Origin: Rubidibacter lacunae KORDI 51-2
Lineage (GTDB): Bacteria > Cyanobacteriota > Cyanobacteriia > Cyanobacteriales > Rubidibacteraceae
Length of the DNA: 64,000 nt
Reading direction: 5' to 3'
Assembly: GCF_000473895.1 (NCBI RefSeq)
Contig: NZ_ASSJ01000047.1
Coordinates: forward strand, 1-64,000
Shown here: positions 1 to 9,462 of the stretch, one piece after another
Layout: every line of letters starts with the position of its first letter
How positions within the stretch are numbered: the first letter of the stretch is position 1
Program-made: the position numbers and the translations under genes
Notes under the pieces: model-generated
Database searches by the model: none
Told to the model about the DNA's origin: nothing
What the model saw: the letters and a program-made list of their open reading frames with translations, nothing else

Positions 1-184
1 CGCGGGGCTTCCCGTCTAAAAGCTAAAAATCGGAATTTCAAAAAGCTGCCCGAGCACATTGTCAGGTACTGAAGAGCCGGTTCTAAGCAGTGGTGGCCTG
101 TGAGTGGGTGCGTTACGGGTGCGAGGAAGAGGGCAGCTTTGGATAAAAACACCGTGACCGGGCGGTTGCATCCCGCTCGTGTGG

Positions 185-560
185 TGAAGTTCTGGGGCAG
201 GTGCATTGGAGCTTCCAGGTGCTCTGGCTGTAAGGAGCGGTGGAGCCAAAAACGGGGGATAGCTGTTTCTGGGAGTTCAGCCATCTTGACAGTCATCGAG
301 AAATCCCTGGAGCAGTTTGCAGCGGAGCATCCGAGAGACGTGCACGTGATGCAGATAGATGGAGCGGGAGCGCGCCGAGCGGGAACGCCGCAAGTGCTGG
401 AGGACGTGAAACTTCTGTTACAGCCGGCTTACAATCCCCAGGTGAATCCAATCGAGCGGTGCTGGGATGGGTAAAGAGCGGACTGAACTGGCTGACCTGC
501 AGCGACTTCGAGAAACTACGAGAGAAGGTCAGGAAGTGATTGCAGAGGGCGGGACGAGAC
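185..560 (+). pseudogene. IS630-family transposase remnant (DDE_3 domain)
   Basis: Decayed C-terminal part of an IS630-type DDE transposase. One frame reads TGDSCFWEFSHLDS (about 252-293). Another frame (about 309-473) reads VHVMQIDGAGARRAG followed by LQPAYNPQVNPIERCW, the usual catalytic stretch of this family (D, then PxxNPIExxW). A further shift gives WVKSGLNWLTCSDFEKL (about 467-530). At least two frameshifts separate these blocks and no intact ORF joins them, so it cannot be functional. The N-terminal helix-turn-helix part is missing or unrecognisable. The family assignment rests on the PAYNPQVNPIER motif. No terminal inverted repeats were identified. The stretch from 561 to 815 shows nothing else I can support. 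Confidence 0.75.
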
Positions 561-815
561 CCCATCGCCTCCCAAACCGGGTAGCGGTGGCATATCGTTC
601 AGCTACTCGTATCAGGATTTTAGGGAATTTGCATGAGTCCCAAGACTCAGCAGATACGTGAGGCATTTGGAGACAACCCAGCACATCAATGTCAAGTATT
701 CGCGTTCGCTCGATCGTGATGCCATTGAGTCGTGCGGTGCGAAGAGTTCGATAATGAATTTACTCAATCCATGCCGGGCGCCTAAATGGCATTCTGTGCG
801 AGCCGATGCGACAAC

Positions 816-1388
816 TCAAAAGCGGCGGCGCAGGGTTACGGCAAGTTTTAAGCGACGTTGGTATTCGAGATCGGGGATTTCGTAAGCCCCGAAGCGCTCC
901 AAATGTGGGTTCTGCATCTGCACGTCGAAGAGCACAAACTCGCGAGATCTCAAATGCTCAACCAACTTCACCAGCGCCACCTTCGAGCCTTCGGGAATGC
1001 GGTAGAACATCGTCTCGCCGACGAACGCACCGCCGATCGCGATTCCCAACACGCCCCCCGCCAACTCGCCGTCCTGCCAAGCCTCGAAGCTGTGTGCCCA
1101 ACCGGCTGCGTGCAGCGACCGGTATATATCCTGTAACTCCGGCGAAATCCAGGTCGTCTCGCGATCGGCACAGCCCCGGCACACCGAATCGAAGTCGAGA
1201 TCGATCGCGGTGGCGAAACGCTTCTGATTTAATACGCGCTGGAGCGACTTGGGATAATGAAAGCGCCCGTCCAAGGGTAAAACCGCGCGCCGGCGACTGG
1301 AATACCACTGGAGGTCGCCGTCCTCACCTGCCATCAGGAACCAACCTCGCGCGTACCCCCCCACGATCGCCGAGACATCCACATCCAT
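816..1388 (-). CDS. aat: leucyl/phenylalanyl-tRNA--protein transferase
   Basis: Transfers Leu or Phe from aminoacyl-tRNA to the N-terminus of proteins with basic N-terminal residues, marking them for ClpS/Clp proteolysis (N-end rule); cytosolic. The 190-residue product shows the family hallmarks: GYARGWFLM at the N-terminus, WYSSRRRAVLPLDGRFHYPK, then GWAHSFEAWQDGELAGGVLG, and GETMFYRIPEGSKVALVKL, with the FVLFDVQMQNPHLERFGA block near the end. Length is slightly shorter than E. coli Aat, normal for cyanobacterial forms. The ATG at 1386-1388 is the only good start. It is divergent from the gene starting at 1525, with 136 bases between. Family identification is firm. Confidence 0.93.
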   Translation of the reverse strand: MDVDVSAIVGGYARGWFLMAGEDGDLQWYSSRRRAVLPLDGRFHYPKSLQRVLNQKRFATAIDLDFDSVCRGCADRETTWISPELQDIYRSLHAAGWAHSFEAWQDGELAGGVLGIAIGGAFVGETMFYRIPEGSKVALVKLVEHLRSREFVLFDVQMQNPHLERFGAYEIPDLEYQRRLKLAVTLRRRF

Positions 1389-1524
1389 GGCGTTGCTTGT
1401 TTGAGTCGTCCGTTAAATCGAGCTCGCCTGCTGCAGCCGAGGGACGGGGCACCAACAACCGGCAATTCACCCTAAGATCGAAATCCTGAGGGGGCGATCG
1501 CCCGAAAGACATCGCTAATAAATC

Positions 1525-1854
1525 ATGCCAGAACCCATTCCTCCCATCGTGCTCCCACCGCTCCGCGATCCCGACCGCGAAGGGCATTGGTTGCGCGACG
1601 CGCTGCACACCTGGCTGGACCGAGAGTTCCTACCTGAAGCGGTTAATGGCGATATAGCCGATCGAGCGTCTAAGATTTTCGTGCGCCAGCGCCTCGAAGG
1701 CGAAAACGACCTCGGCGCACTTGTCGTCGCAATCGTGACAGAAATGCAGGGCTTCGACTTCAGTCGCAGTTTCTACGGAGAATTTGCGATCGCCAACGCC
1801 GTCAGCGATCTCGTACTCGACAGCCTCGGGATCGACCGCTGCTGCGGCGAGTAG
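1525..1854 (+). CDS. conserved cyanobacterial hypothetical protein
   Basis: A 109-residue soluble, acidic protein without signal peptide or membrane segment. The internal run RQRLEGENDLGALVVAI and the C-terminal AIANAVSDLVLDSLGIDRC look like a conserved family I associate with cyanobacteria, but I cannot name a function. Codon use and HIP1 content match the neighbours, so it is probably a genuine core gene. It lies between divergent aat and convergent rpsN. The ATG at 1525 is preceded by a GATCGCCCGAAAGACATCGC stretch with no strong Shine-Dalgarno. Confidence 0.75.
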   Translation: MPEPIPPIVLPPLRDPDREGHWLRDALHTWLDREFLPEAVNGDIADRASKIFVRQRLEGENDLGALVVAIVTEMQGFDFSRSFYGEFAIANAVSDLVLDSLGIDRCCGE

Positions 1855-1912
1855 CCTAACGTCGCAGCAGCGGTTTACAACCCATCCGGTTGCGCTCCTA
1901 ACTGGGGAGGTG

Positions 1913-2215
1913 CTACCAGCTGGACTTAGTGACGCCCGGTAGCAAGCCCTCATGAGCCCATTCCCGCAACACATTGCGCGACAGACCGAAATCGCGATAA
2001 TAGCCGCGCGGACGCCCCGTGACTTTGCAGCGGTTGTGGAGGCGCGTGGGCGAACTGTTGCGCGGTAGGTTCTGCAGCTTGCGCCGCAGCTCAAAACGCT
2101 CCAGTGGCGTTTGTGCAGTCCGGATTTGCTCCTTGAGTTCCTCGCGCTTGGCGGAATATTTGGCGACGAGTTTCTCGCGCTTGCGCTCGCGCGCGATCAT
2201 GCTTTTCTTGGCCAT
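1913..2215 (-). CDS. rpsN: 30S ribosomal protein S14
   Basis: Ribosomal small-subunit head protein uS14, 100 residues. Begins [17 protein letters not shown] and ends with [18 protein letters not shown], both diagnostic for the long zinc-free S14 form of cyanobacteria and plastids. The middle carries [14 protein letters not shown] and [15 protein letters not shown], the rRNA-binding part. It lacks the CxxC zinc ribbon of the short S14 type. It stands alone here, outside the spc ribosomal protein operon, as is usual in cyanobacteria. The ATG at 2213-2215 is the start. Confidence 0.97.
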   Translation of the reverse strand: MAKKSMIARERKREKLVAKYSAKREELKEQIRTAQTPLERFELRRKLQNLPRNSSPTRLHNRCKVTGRPRGYYRDFGLSRNVLREWAHEGLLPGVTKSSW

Positions 2216-2387
2216 GGGGTCGGTAGTGTCTCGCTTGCGTGCGTTATTGATGGCAATAAAAGTCCAATTTTTATAATAGCGAATTGAGCCGAGCCTTTAC
2301 GTACTGCTTGCTCGGACCTCGCGCTCCTGCCTGCACGCTCGTTCTATCTCACCCTGGGTCGCTGCGCTAAGCGTTCGGGTGTTATCC

Positions 2388-3239
2388 CTACGGTAGGATG
2401 GCACCTTCGAGGTTTGCACCTCTAAAGTCGGCACGCTTGAAGTGACCTTCCACTAAGCGCGCACCGACCAAGTTCGCTCCCCTGAGATTGGCATCGCGAA
2501 AACTGGTTCCAGCCAGGTTGGCTGCTGCCAACACGGCCTCTTGCAAGTCGGCACCTGCTAAATTTGCTTGGGACAGATTCGCTCCGCGCAGATCGGCTCC
2601 TTTCATCTGCGTTCCTGCCAAAGTTGCACTGGCAAGGTTCGCGAAGGCCAGATTTGCTTCCTTCAACTGGGCTCCAGACAGATCGGCTGTATCGAGCTGC
2701 GCCCGTTGAAGGTTTGCACGCGCCAGATTGGCTCGGCGCAAATCGGTTGCGCTCAATGTTGCCTCGCTTAGGTTTGCTCCGTGTAGGTAGATGGCTTCGA
2801 GGTCGGCTCCGGGCATGTCCACGCCCTGCAGCGAAACGCCGCCTTCGTTTAGATCTTGCAGTGCTTGCACGCGCGCGTAACTCGTCGGCACACCAGCAGC
2901 GGCAGCATGGTCGATGACTTGCCAGGCTTCGTAGTATTTGCGCTTGCGGCGATCGCGCGCCTCGATAGCATACAGAAAGGCGACGACGATAATACTAAAA
3001 CTCTCAAGGTTTTCGACGGCAACCAATGCTCCTATATTGCGAGCTGTGCACCCGAGAAAACCCCGACAGTTCGGCTCCGGCGGTGGCAACAGGCGATCGA
3101 CACGATCGACCCCAATCAGTACGATATAAGCCGCAACAAGCACAAATAAGACTCGCAGCGGTAGCGAGCGGTCCAGCGATCGCACCACCACCTGACAACC
3201 TCGTCCGACCTTGGCTTTCAATTTGCTTATTGCCGCCAT
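2388..3239 (-). CDS. membrane-anchored pentapeptide-repeat protein
   Basis: A 283-residue protein with a basic N-terminus, a membrane segment at about residues 28-45 (VLFVLVAAYIVLIGV), a second hydrophobic segment at about 69-92, and a cytosolic linker starting RDRRKRKYYEAWQVID. From about residue 135 to the end it is an uninterrupted run of A(D/N)Lxx pentapeptides (GANLSEATL, RANLARANL and so on), which should fold as a right-handed quadrilateral beta-helix. The linker plus repeat arrangement is common in cyanobacteria; the repeats are thought to be protein-interaction platforms, and no precise role can be assigned. The repeat ends exactly at the stop, so it looks complete. Confidence 0.85.
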   Translation of the reverse strand: MAAISKLKAKVGRGCQVVVRSLDRSLPLRVLFVLVAAYIVLIGVDRVDRLLPPPEPNCRGFLGCTARNIGALVAVENLESFSIIVVAFLYAIEARDRRKRKYYEAWQVIDHAAAAGVPTSYARVQALQDLNEGGVSLQGVDMPGADLEAIYLHGANLSEATLSATDLRRANLARANLQRAQLDTADLSGAQLKEANLAFANLASATLAGTQMKGADLRGANLSQANLAGADLQEAVLAAANLAGTSFRDANLRGANLVGARLVEGHFKRADFRGANLEGAILP

Positions 3240-3356
3240 CTCTAGGATCCCTAGGAAAGCTCCGCGCTCCTAATAAATTGAGGCTAGCGGAACGGTCGAG
3301 TTCACGCTCGGATTGGGTCTGCCGATTGGATGAACCTATTGTCGGGGCGCGTGCAT

Positions 3357-3995
3357 CTATTCGTGGCGGGTGGTGGCGCGATCGCGTCCGATCGAGCTTT
3401 CCATCGCAGCGAGCACCGCTCTCGAAGCCGCAATGATGTCGCGTTCTTCGCCACCGAGATAAAGTCGACCGAAACTACCTACAGCCGACACTTGCAGGAT
3501 GTTAATCAATGCAGCTTTTTCGGCTTCGTTCGCCGCTAGTGCCGCATAGGCTGCCGGCTCTACTTCGAAAACATAGAGCGTTTGACCGGCAAGCAACATC
3601 TGACCGCGGCGGGTGCGGTTGACAAGTTGGGCTTGGTGCGAGTCGATGTTGCGGATGATCTGGCTTGACACGACGCGGGGTTTGAGTCCGTCGCCCCGGC
3701 TGGCACCCAAAGCATCTAAAATCGCGTGCCCGGCCGTGCGCACCTCCCCTTGGCTTGACGAATGAATTTCAAGCAGCCCGTATAGGCGCTCGACCACCTG
3801 CACGCCCGGCCGCACGGATGTTGATTTCAGCGCCACATCTGTAATGCGGTTGATTTCGATGCCGGGCGAGATTTCAACCCATAGCGATGCGTCGCCCGGA
3901 AGTGGGAGGAAGCCGATGGACACCGTGCCCATGTAGGCAGCATGCTGCGGTTGCAAATTATCGAGATAGACGTAGCTGCGAAGGTCGATCCCCAA
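3357..3995 (-). CDS. ccmP: tandem-BMC carboxysome shell protein CcmP
   Basis: A 212-residue tandem bacterial-microcompartment-domain protein. Such proteins form a trimeric, stacked shell tile with a large gated pore that may admit metabolites such as RuBP and 3-PGA. The two BMC halves are visible: residues about 1-100 ([37 protein letters not shown]) and about 105-205 ([50 protein letters not shown]). Length and these motifs match the CcmP family I know from Synechococcus PCC 7942, as opposed to CcmO, whose halves are closer to CcmK. No other ccm gene is nearby, so this is a satellite carboxysome locus. ATG at 3993-3995. Confidence 0.88.
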   Translation of the reverse strand: MGIDLRSYVYLDNLQPQHAAYMGTVSIGFLPLPGDASLWVEISPGIEINRITDVALKSTSVRPGVQVVERLYGLLEIHSSSQGEVRTAGHAILDALGASRGDGLKPRVVSSQIIRNIDSHQAQLVNRTRRGQMLLAGQTLYVFEVEPAAYAALAANEAEKAALINILQVSAVGSFGRLYLGGEERDIIAASRAVLAAMESSIGRDRATTRHE

Positions 3996-4159
3996 AGCCC
4001 GATGCTCTCCACGACGAACCGGGTAGTCGCGCGACTGCCCCTGCTAACCTTAACCCGGCTCGACCGGCTTTGAGCCGATCGATTCTGAACAGCGAGACCA
4101 GCTGGCAGATCCGATTCACAGATCCGTCTCGCAGATTCGACTCTACCGATTGCCGAATC

Positions 4160-4516
4160 CTAGCGCGCGGCGGCAGCCTTGCCGCCTGGCGTCCAAGCGA
4201 CGCGATCGCTCTCGCCCCAGAAGCCTTCGTACTTAGTGACGCGCACGTCGCCGAGAACCTTGGTTTGACAGGTAAGGCGCAAGCCGCGCTCGCGATTGTG
4301 TGGCGGCATTCCCAAACGCGCTTGTTCGCGCCATGCAGATTCCGAAACGTCGCCTTCGACCCATGCCGCACAGGTGCCGCAGGTGCCGAAACCGTGACAG
4401 TTAATTTGCTGCGCCGGTCCGTTATAGATGTCGATGTTATTCTCGAGCAAAACCTGACGCAGGTTTGCCCCGCGATCGCAAGCTACGACCTTCCCTTGAG
4501 CTGTTACCGTAGGCAT
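4160..4516 (-). CDS. 2Fe-2S ferredoxin-like protein
   Basis: A 118-residue single-domain 2Fe-2S protein, presumably a soluble electron carrier. The cluster ligands are visible in CHGFGTCGTC followed by a distant LTCQTKV cysteine, the CX5CX2C...C spacing of ferredoxins related to the adrenodoxin/Isc or cyanobacterial FdxE-like group. It is not the typical photosynthetic PetF, which has CX4CX2C. The start is placed at ATG 4514-4516 (MPTVTAQGK); an upstream in-frame codon at 4534 would add six non-conserved residues. It is divergent from cimA with 71 bases between starts, so the two promoters are in close contact. The physiological partner is unknown. Confidence 0.82.
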   Translation of the reverse strand: MPTVTAQGKVVACDRGANLRQVLLENNIDIYNGPAQQINCHGFGTCGTCAAWVEGDVSESAWREQARLGMPPHNRERGLRLTCQTKVLGDVRVTKYEGFWGESDRVAWTPGGKAAAAR

Positions 4517-4587
4517 TAGCAATCCGCTCCGCACGATACATTTCTTAACAAGAATTTAAAATCCGGTACGGCATCCGTCCTCACTCT

Positions 4588-6213
4588 ATGGCTGCAGATT
4601 CTTCTCCTCGCGTCTGGCTGTACGACACGACACTGCGCGATGGCGCACAGCGTGAAGGTATTGCGTTTTCAATAGAAGACAAGATCGAAATCGCCCACAA
4701 GCTGGACGCGCTAGGGATTCCGTTTATCGAGGGCGGCTGGCCGGGGGCGAATCCGAAAGACGTGCAGTTTTTTTGGCAGCTCCGAGAAGAGCCCCTACAA
4801 CAAGCCGAGATCGTGGCATTTTGCTCTACGCGCCGCCCGCACAAAGTTGCGGCAGACGATCCAATGTTGCAGGCAATCCTCGCTGCTGGAACCCGCTGGG
4901 TAACTCTTTTCGGGAAAACCTGGGATTTGCACGTCACTGAAGGACTGAAGACGACGCTCGATGAAAATCTGGCGATGATCCGCGACTCGATTCAGTATTT
5001 GCGGAGCCAAGGTCGCCACGTACTTTACGATGCCGAGCACGGTTTCGACGGCTACAAAGCCAATCCTGAATACGCATTGCAAACTTTGCGAGCGGCACAG
5101 GATGCCGGCGCAGATTGGTTGGTCTTGTGCGACACCAACGGCGGTACACTCCCCCAAGACATTGCCCGCATCGTCCGCGAGATCGTGGCGGAGTTGGGCC
5201 GCGATCTCACCGCGCAGATCGGCATCCACGCCCACAATGACTCGGGAACGGCAGTCGCAAATTCCTTGGCGGCAGTTCTGGAAGGTGCGGCGATGGTGCA
5301 GGGCACGATCAACGGCTACGGCGAACGCTGTGGGAACGTCGACCTATGTTCCGTGTTGCCCAATCTGCAGATAAAGCTCGGGTACGACTGCTTGCCGTCC
5401 GATCGCCTGGCACTGCTGAGTACGACCAGCCGCGCGATTGCGGAAATTGCCAACCTTGCTCCAGACGATCACGCACCGTTTGTAGGTCAGTCGGCGTTTG
5501 CCCACAAAGGCGGCATTCACGTTTCGGCTGTGGAGCGCAATCCCCTGACCTACGAGCACGTGCCGCCCGAAGCGATCGGCAACCAGCGGCGTATTGTGAT
5601 TTCCGAGCAGGCCGGCATCAGCAATATCGTCGCCAAGGCGCGCTCGTTCGGCATCCAGCTCGATAAAAAAGATCCGGCTTGTCGAGAGATCTTGCAAACG
5701 CTCAAAGACCTAGAGCATCGCGGCTATCAGTTTGAAGTGGCCGATGCAAGTTTCGAACTGTTGGTCCGAGCAGCCCTCGAACGCCGGCCGGAGCGCTTTC
5801 AATTGATGGGTTTTCAGGTGCACTGCGATATGTTGCGCGATGAAAAAACGCTGCTGAGCGACGCGATCGCCACGATTAAAGTCGCGGTTGACGGCGAGCA
5901 CATCCTCGAATCGGCAGAAGGCAACGGTCCGGTGTCGGCATTGGATGAAGCGTTGCGGAAGGCATTGGTGAAGTTTTACCCGGAAATCGCATCGTTCCAC
6001 CTCACCGATTACAAAGTCCGCATCCTCGACAGCACGGTTGGCACGGAAGCAGTGACGCGCGTGCTGGTCGAATCGAGCGACGGGGCACGGCGCTGGACGA
6101 CGATTGGCGTCTCGCCGAACATTCTGTCTGCATCCTATCAAGCCGTGGTGGACGGCATCGAGTACGGGCTGCTGCTCCAGTCCTCAGCTCGATCGGCTGC
6201 ATCGGTTGGATAG
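4588..6213 (+). CDS. cimA: citramalate synthase
   Basis: Condenses pyruvate with acetyl-CoA to (R)-citramalate, the first step of the threonine-independent isoleucine route. The 541-residue product has the DRE-TIM metallolyase start LYDTTLRDGAQREGIAFS (catalytic Arg 17, metal Asp 18), the metal site HAHNDSGTAVANS, the INGYGERCGNVDL block, and a C-terminal LeuA dimerisation/allosteric domain from about residue 390. It resembles the CimA/LeuA2 branch rather than true LeuA: LYDTTLRDGAQ with an early GWPGANPKD segment, and total length about 540. It probably supports isoleucine synthesis together with the usual ilv/leu genes elsewhere. Feedback inhibition through the C-terminal domain is likely from the family. 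The stop is followed by 270 bases without a recognisable gene. Confidence 0.9.
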   Translation: MAADSSPRVWLYDTTLRDGAQREGIAFSIEDKIEIAHKLDALGIPFIEGGWPGANPKDVQFFWQLREEPLQQAEIVAFCSTRRPHKVAADDPMLQAILAAGTRWVTLFGKTWDLHVTEGLKTTLDENLAMIRDSIQYLRSQGRHVLYDAEHGFDGYKANPEYALQTLRAAQDAGADWLVLCDTNGGTLPQDIARIVREIVAELGRDLTAQIGIHAHNDSGTAVANSLAAVLEGAAMVQGTINGYGERCGNVDLCSVLPNLQIKLGYDCLPSDRLALLSTTSRAIAEIANLAPDDHAPFVGQSAFAHKGGIHVSAVERNPLTYEHVPPEAIGNQRRIVISEQAGISNIVAKARSFGIQLDKKDPACREILQTLKDLEHRGYQFEVADASFELLVRAALERRPERFQLMGFQVHCDMLRDEKTLLSDAIATIKVAVDGEHILESAEGNGPVSALDEALRKALVKFYPEIASFHLTDYKVRILDSTVGTEAVTRVLVESSDGARRWTTIGVSPNILSASYQAVVDGIEYGLLLQSSARSAASVG

Positions 6214-6482
6214 TTCTCGTCCACCAGAGCTCACTGACTCGAACCGCGACCGACTGAAAAATGGTTCGAGCTGCGATCGGCTTTGTCATAAACTCTTCGG
6301 ATGTCTTCGAGCAGTGCGCAGCTGTCTTCTCTGCCACAAAAGTAGCCAGAATTGCCAAAGCAGTCGCGAATCCCAAGCGTCCCCTCAACAACTTTCGCAA
6401 AAACAATCGTTTGGTTATGCAGTTCCCCTGCCAAGCGATAGAGTTTTTCATCGCGCGCGGAAGTGCTATTTATCTTGAGGGA

Positions 6483-8939
6483 ATGGCGTCACAGTTCTTC
6501 ATAATGGGGACAAGCATTGCAATACCCCCCTTGATCCAAGCAGAAACCCTCAACTTGTTGGAGTGGCCGCGACTGTGTCAGCAGCTGGCTACTTTTGCCG
6601 CAACGAAGCTTGGTGCGATCGCCGCCCACCGCCTGCAGCCGCCCGACTCTCTGGCTGTCAGCTCGACATTGCTGGCTCAAACGCGCGAGGTCGTGGGTCT
6701 CGAAATTGGCTTGGTCGGTGCTTGGACGTTTGACGGGATCGAAGACATTGGCGATGCTCTCGAGCGCAGCGATCGCGGCGGCATGCTAAGCGGCAAGGAA
6801 CTGCTGGCGATCGCGACGACGCTAGCCGGAGTCAGGCGGTTGCGGCGTGCGATTGACGAGCGTGAAGAAGAAGTGCCGACCTTGGCAGCATTGGTCGCCA
6901 GCGCGCGGACCTATCCCGAACTCGAACAGGACATCCACCACTGTATCGACGAGCAGGGCAACGTCACCGATCGCGCCAGTTCCAAACTTGCCGACCTCCG
7001 CCATCAGATCAAGCAAACTCGCGATCGCATCTACCAAACCCTGCAGCGTTTGTTGCAGCGCTACGGCAACGCCGTTCAGCAGCCGACGATTACCCAGCGC
7101 GAGGGGCGCTTTGTTATCCCGGTTAAAGCCCCACAGAAAGACGCGATCCCCGGTATCGTCCACGATGCCTCCAGTTCCGGCGCAACGCTGTACGTAGAAC
7201 CCCAGGCTATCGTCGACTCCGGCAACCGCCTGCGCCAGCTGCAACGCCGCGAACTCGTCGAAGTTGAAGCCGTCTTGCGCGCCCTCAGTGAAAAAGTCGC
7301 CGCAGTCCGTGAAGATTTGGAAGCACTACTGGCGATCGCCACGGCGCTCGATCTAGCAACCGCCCGCGCGCGTTACAGCTTGTGGTTGGAGGCTAACGAA
7401 CCCCACTTCATCGACTGCAGCGCTGGCGAAACAACCACCCTGCGGGGTCTGCGCCATCCGCTTTTGGTCTGGCAACAGCGCCACGAGCAAGGGCATCCTG
7501 TCGTTCCGACCGACGTACAAGTGCGATCGCCGATCCGCGTCGTAGCAATTACCGGACCGAATACGGGCGGAAAAACCGTGACGCTGAAAACCATTGGGCT
7601 TGCCGCATTGATGGCTAAAGTCGGATTATTCGTCCCTGCCCGCGAACCCGTCGAGTTGCCGTGGTTCGATCGCATTTTGGCTGACATCGGCGACGAGCAA
7701 TCCATCGAGCAAAGTTTGTCCACGTTCTCCGGGCACGTGCGCCGCATCGCCCGCATCCTGGACGAGTTGCACGAGCGCGACCCCGATCGACCGGCATTAG
7801 TGCTGCTCGACGAAGTGGGTGCGGGGACCGATCCGGCTGAAGGCAGCGCACTGGCGATCGCGTTGCTGCAATACCTCGCAGCTCGCGTACAACTAACGAT
7901 CGCCACGACGCACTACGGCGAACTCAAGGCGCTGAAGTATCAAGACGAACGCTTCGAGAATGCCTCGGTGGAGTTCGACGAGGCAACGCTCTCGCCCACC
8001 TACCGTTTACTGTGGGGAATTCCCGGACGCTCCAATGCGCTGACCATCGCTCAGCGACTCGGGCTCGACGCCGCGATCGTCGAGCGCGCGCGCAACCAGC
8101 TCGGCGGGTTGTCCCAAGACGTGAACAAAACAATCGCTGGATTGGAAGCTCAACGCCGGCAACAAGAAGACAAAGCTCGCGAAGCCGGAGACTTATTGCG
8201 CCAAGCCGAGCGATTTTATCGAGAAGTTAGCGATCGCGCTGCTGCCCTGCAAGCTCGCGAGGACGACCTCAAGCGCCGTCAAGAACAAACCGTCGGGGAA
8301 GCGATCGCCGAAGCCAAAGGTGAAATTGCCCGCGTCATTCGCCAACTTCAACAAGGTCCGCAAACCGCTCAAAACGCTCAAAAGGCTTCCGAAGCCGTTG
8401 CTGGCGTCAGCGAGCGCTACCGACCGGAGCGGACCAAACCCGTCCGCAAACCGAGCTACAAACCCCAAATTGGCGAGCGCGTGCGCGTCCCGCGCCTGAA
8501 CCAAACTGCCGAAGTGCTCTCCCAACCCGACGCCGATGGCGAATTGACCGTGCGCTTCGGGTTAATGAAAATGACCGTGCCGCTCTCGGACATAGAATCC
8601 CTTGACGGGAAGAAAGCTGAAATGCCCGCGAAAGCAACGAAGTTTGCCGCTCCAGTCGAAAGCCCGACGGCGGCAAAACCCCTGCCCACCGTTCGCACCG
8701 AGCGCAACACTCTGGACGTCCGAGGCAGCCGCGTTGCCGATGCCGAACTCGCGATCGACCGCGCCCTCGCCGACCAAGTGACGCGATCGGGCGCGCTCTG
8801 GATAATCCATGGCAAAGGAACGGGTCGCTTGCGCCAAGGCATCCAAGCATATTTGCAGCACCACGGACTTGTGAAGTCGTACGAACTGGCAGCGCAGCAA
8901 GACGGCGGTGCAGGGGTTACGGTTGCATACTTGCAATAA
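6483..8939 (+). CDS. mutS2: MutS2-type ATPase/endonuclease
   Basis: A MutS paralogue lacking the mismatch-reading domain. In the family it has been linked to suppression of homologous recombination and to resolving collided ribosomes. Visible: core/clamp region to about residue 330 (counted from 6483), Walker A GPNTGGKTVTLKT, Walker B/signature LLDEVGAGTDPAEGSA, THYGELKALKY, a long coiled coil after the ATPase, and a C-terminal Smr nuclease domain (LDVRGSRVADAELAIDRAL, then WIIHGKGTGRLRQG). I chose ATG 6483 because GAGG lies just upstream and conserved residues (QAETLNLLEWPRLCQQLA) begin soon after; ATG 6504 is equally possible. The open frame continues upstream to 6261 but that part has no family resemblance. 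Confidence 0.92.
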   Translation: MASQFFIMGTSIAIPPLIQAETLNLLEWPRLCQQLATFAATKLGAIAAHRLQPPDSLAVSSTLLAQTREVVGLEIGLVGAWTFDGIEDIGDALERSDRGGMLSGKELLAIATTLAGVRRLRRAIDEREEEVPTLAALVASARTYPELEQDIHHCIDEQGNVTDRASSKLADLRHQIKQTRDRIYQTLQRLLQRYGNAVQQPTITQREGRFVIPVKAPQKDAIPGIVHDASSSGATLYVEPQAIVDSGNRLRQLQRRELVEVEAVLRALSEKVAAVREDLEALLAIATALDLATARARYSLWLEANEPHFIDCSAGETTTLRGLRHPLLVWQQRHEQGHPVVPTDVQVRSPIRVVAITGPNTGGKTVTLKTIGLAALMAKVGLFVPAREPVELPWFDRILADIGDEQSIEQSLSTFSGHVRRIARILDELHERDPDRPALVLLDEVGAGTDPAEGSALAIALLQYLAARVQLTIATTHYGELKALKYQDERFENASVEFDEATLSPTYRLLWGIPGRSNALTIAQRLGLDAAIVERARNQLGGLSQDVNKTIAGLEAQRRQQEDKAREAGDLLRQAERFYREVSDRAAALQAREDDLKRRQEQTVGEAIAEAKGEIARVIRQLQQGPQTAQNAQKASEAVAGVSERYRPERTKPVRKPSYKPQIGERVRVPRLNQTAEVLSQPDADGELTVRFGLMKMTVPLSDIESLDGKKAEMPAKATKFAAPVESPTAAKPLPTVRTERNTLDVRGSRVADAELAIDRALADQVTRSGALWIIHGKGTGRLRQGIQAYLQHHGLVKSYELAAQQDGGAGVTVAYLQ

Positions 8940-9462
8940 ATCCAACGCTTGAGCAAGTTGCAGGTGTTGAAAGCTAGCACTTGGGAGCAAAATTGTATGA
9001 AATTTTGCGCGACTGCTGCCTGTTTTACGCCTAGCAACTAAACGTTTCAAACCCTTGCCAGCGTTTCGGGTTGCAGCGAGATCGCAATCCGCTTTGCCCC
9101 CGCATCGATCGCGTTTTCGGTCAACTCGCGCTCTGCCGCCGCTTGCGAAGCGTTGACTTCCCCAGCAGCAATGCAATCGAACTCATCGCGCAGAAGCGGT
9201 CGGTAGGGAGGAGGAGATGTCGTCAAGGTGGTGAAGGTAAAGGGTGATGCTCTGTTGCGACGGGTGGCGCGCTCAACGGACCGGCGTCTATGTTTATCGT
9301 TCGCGATCGCGTCAAAATCACGCATGCAAGGGGTTGTACGGTGCTTAACAAGATGCTTCACGTATTGTTAAACTTCTTGTCAGTCGCGCTAGGAGCGCTT
9401 AAGGCGGGTGATAGCATCGCGATTACACGCAATTGCGAACACCCGACTTTCGAGAAACCGAT
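8940..9462. other. intergenic region around the mutL fragment
   Basis: Between mutS2 and psaD. Apart from the mutL-like remnant on the minus strand (9050-9214) I see no coding region. The last 100 bases (about 9360-9462) must hold the psaD promoter and leader, but no convincing -35/-10 pair stands out. Confidence 0.5.
9050..9214 (-). pseudogene. fragment of mutL (N-terminal GHKL ATPase region)
   Basis: On the minus strand the frame reads IAAGEVNASQAAAEREL followed by TENAIDAGAKRIAISLQPE, closely matching the start of the MutL GHKL ATPase (IAAGEV...RELVENAIDAGAT.I). The catalytic region 'ELVENAIDAGA' is recognisable, with the Val of ELVEN replaced by Thr. The match covers about 55 residues and stops at a TGA right after ETLARV, where MutL would continue with the ATP-lid motifs. 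The normal N-terminus is also missing, because upstream codons show no MutL similarity. The fragment sits next to mutS2. A functional mutL is presumably elsewhere. Confidence 0.72.

Noticed and set aside
806-1489. 227-codon plus-strand frame
   Set aside because: Antisense to aat; Arg/Pro/Ser-rich composition typical of a shadow frame in GC-rich DNA.
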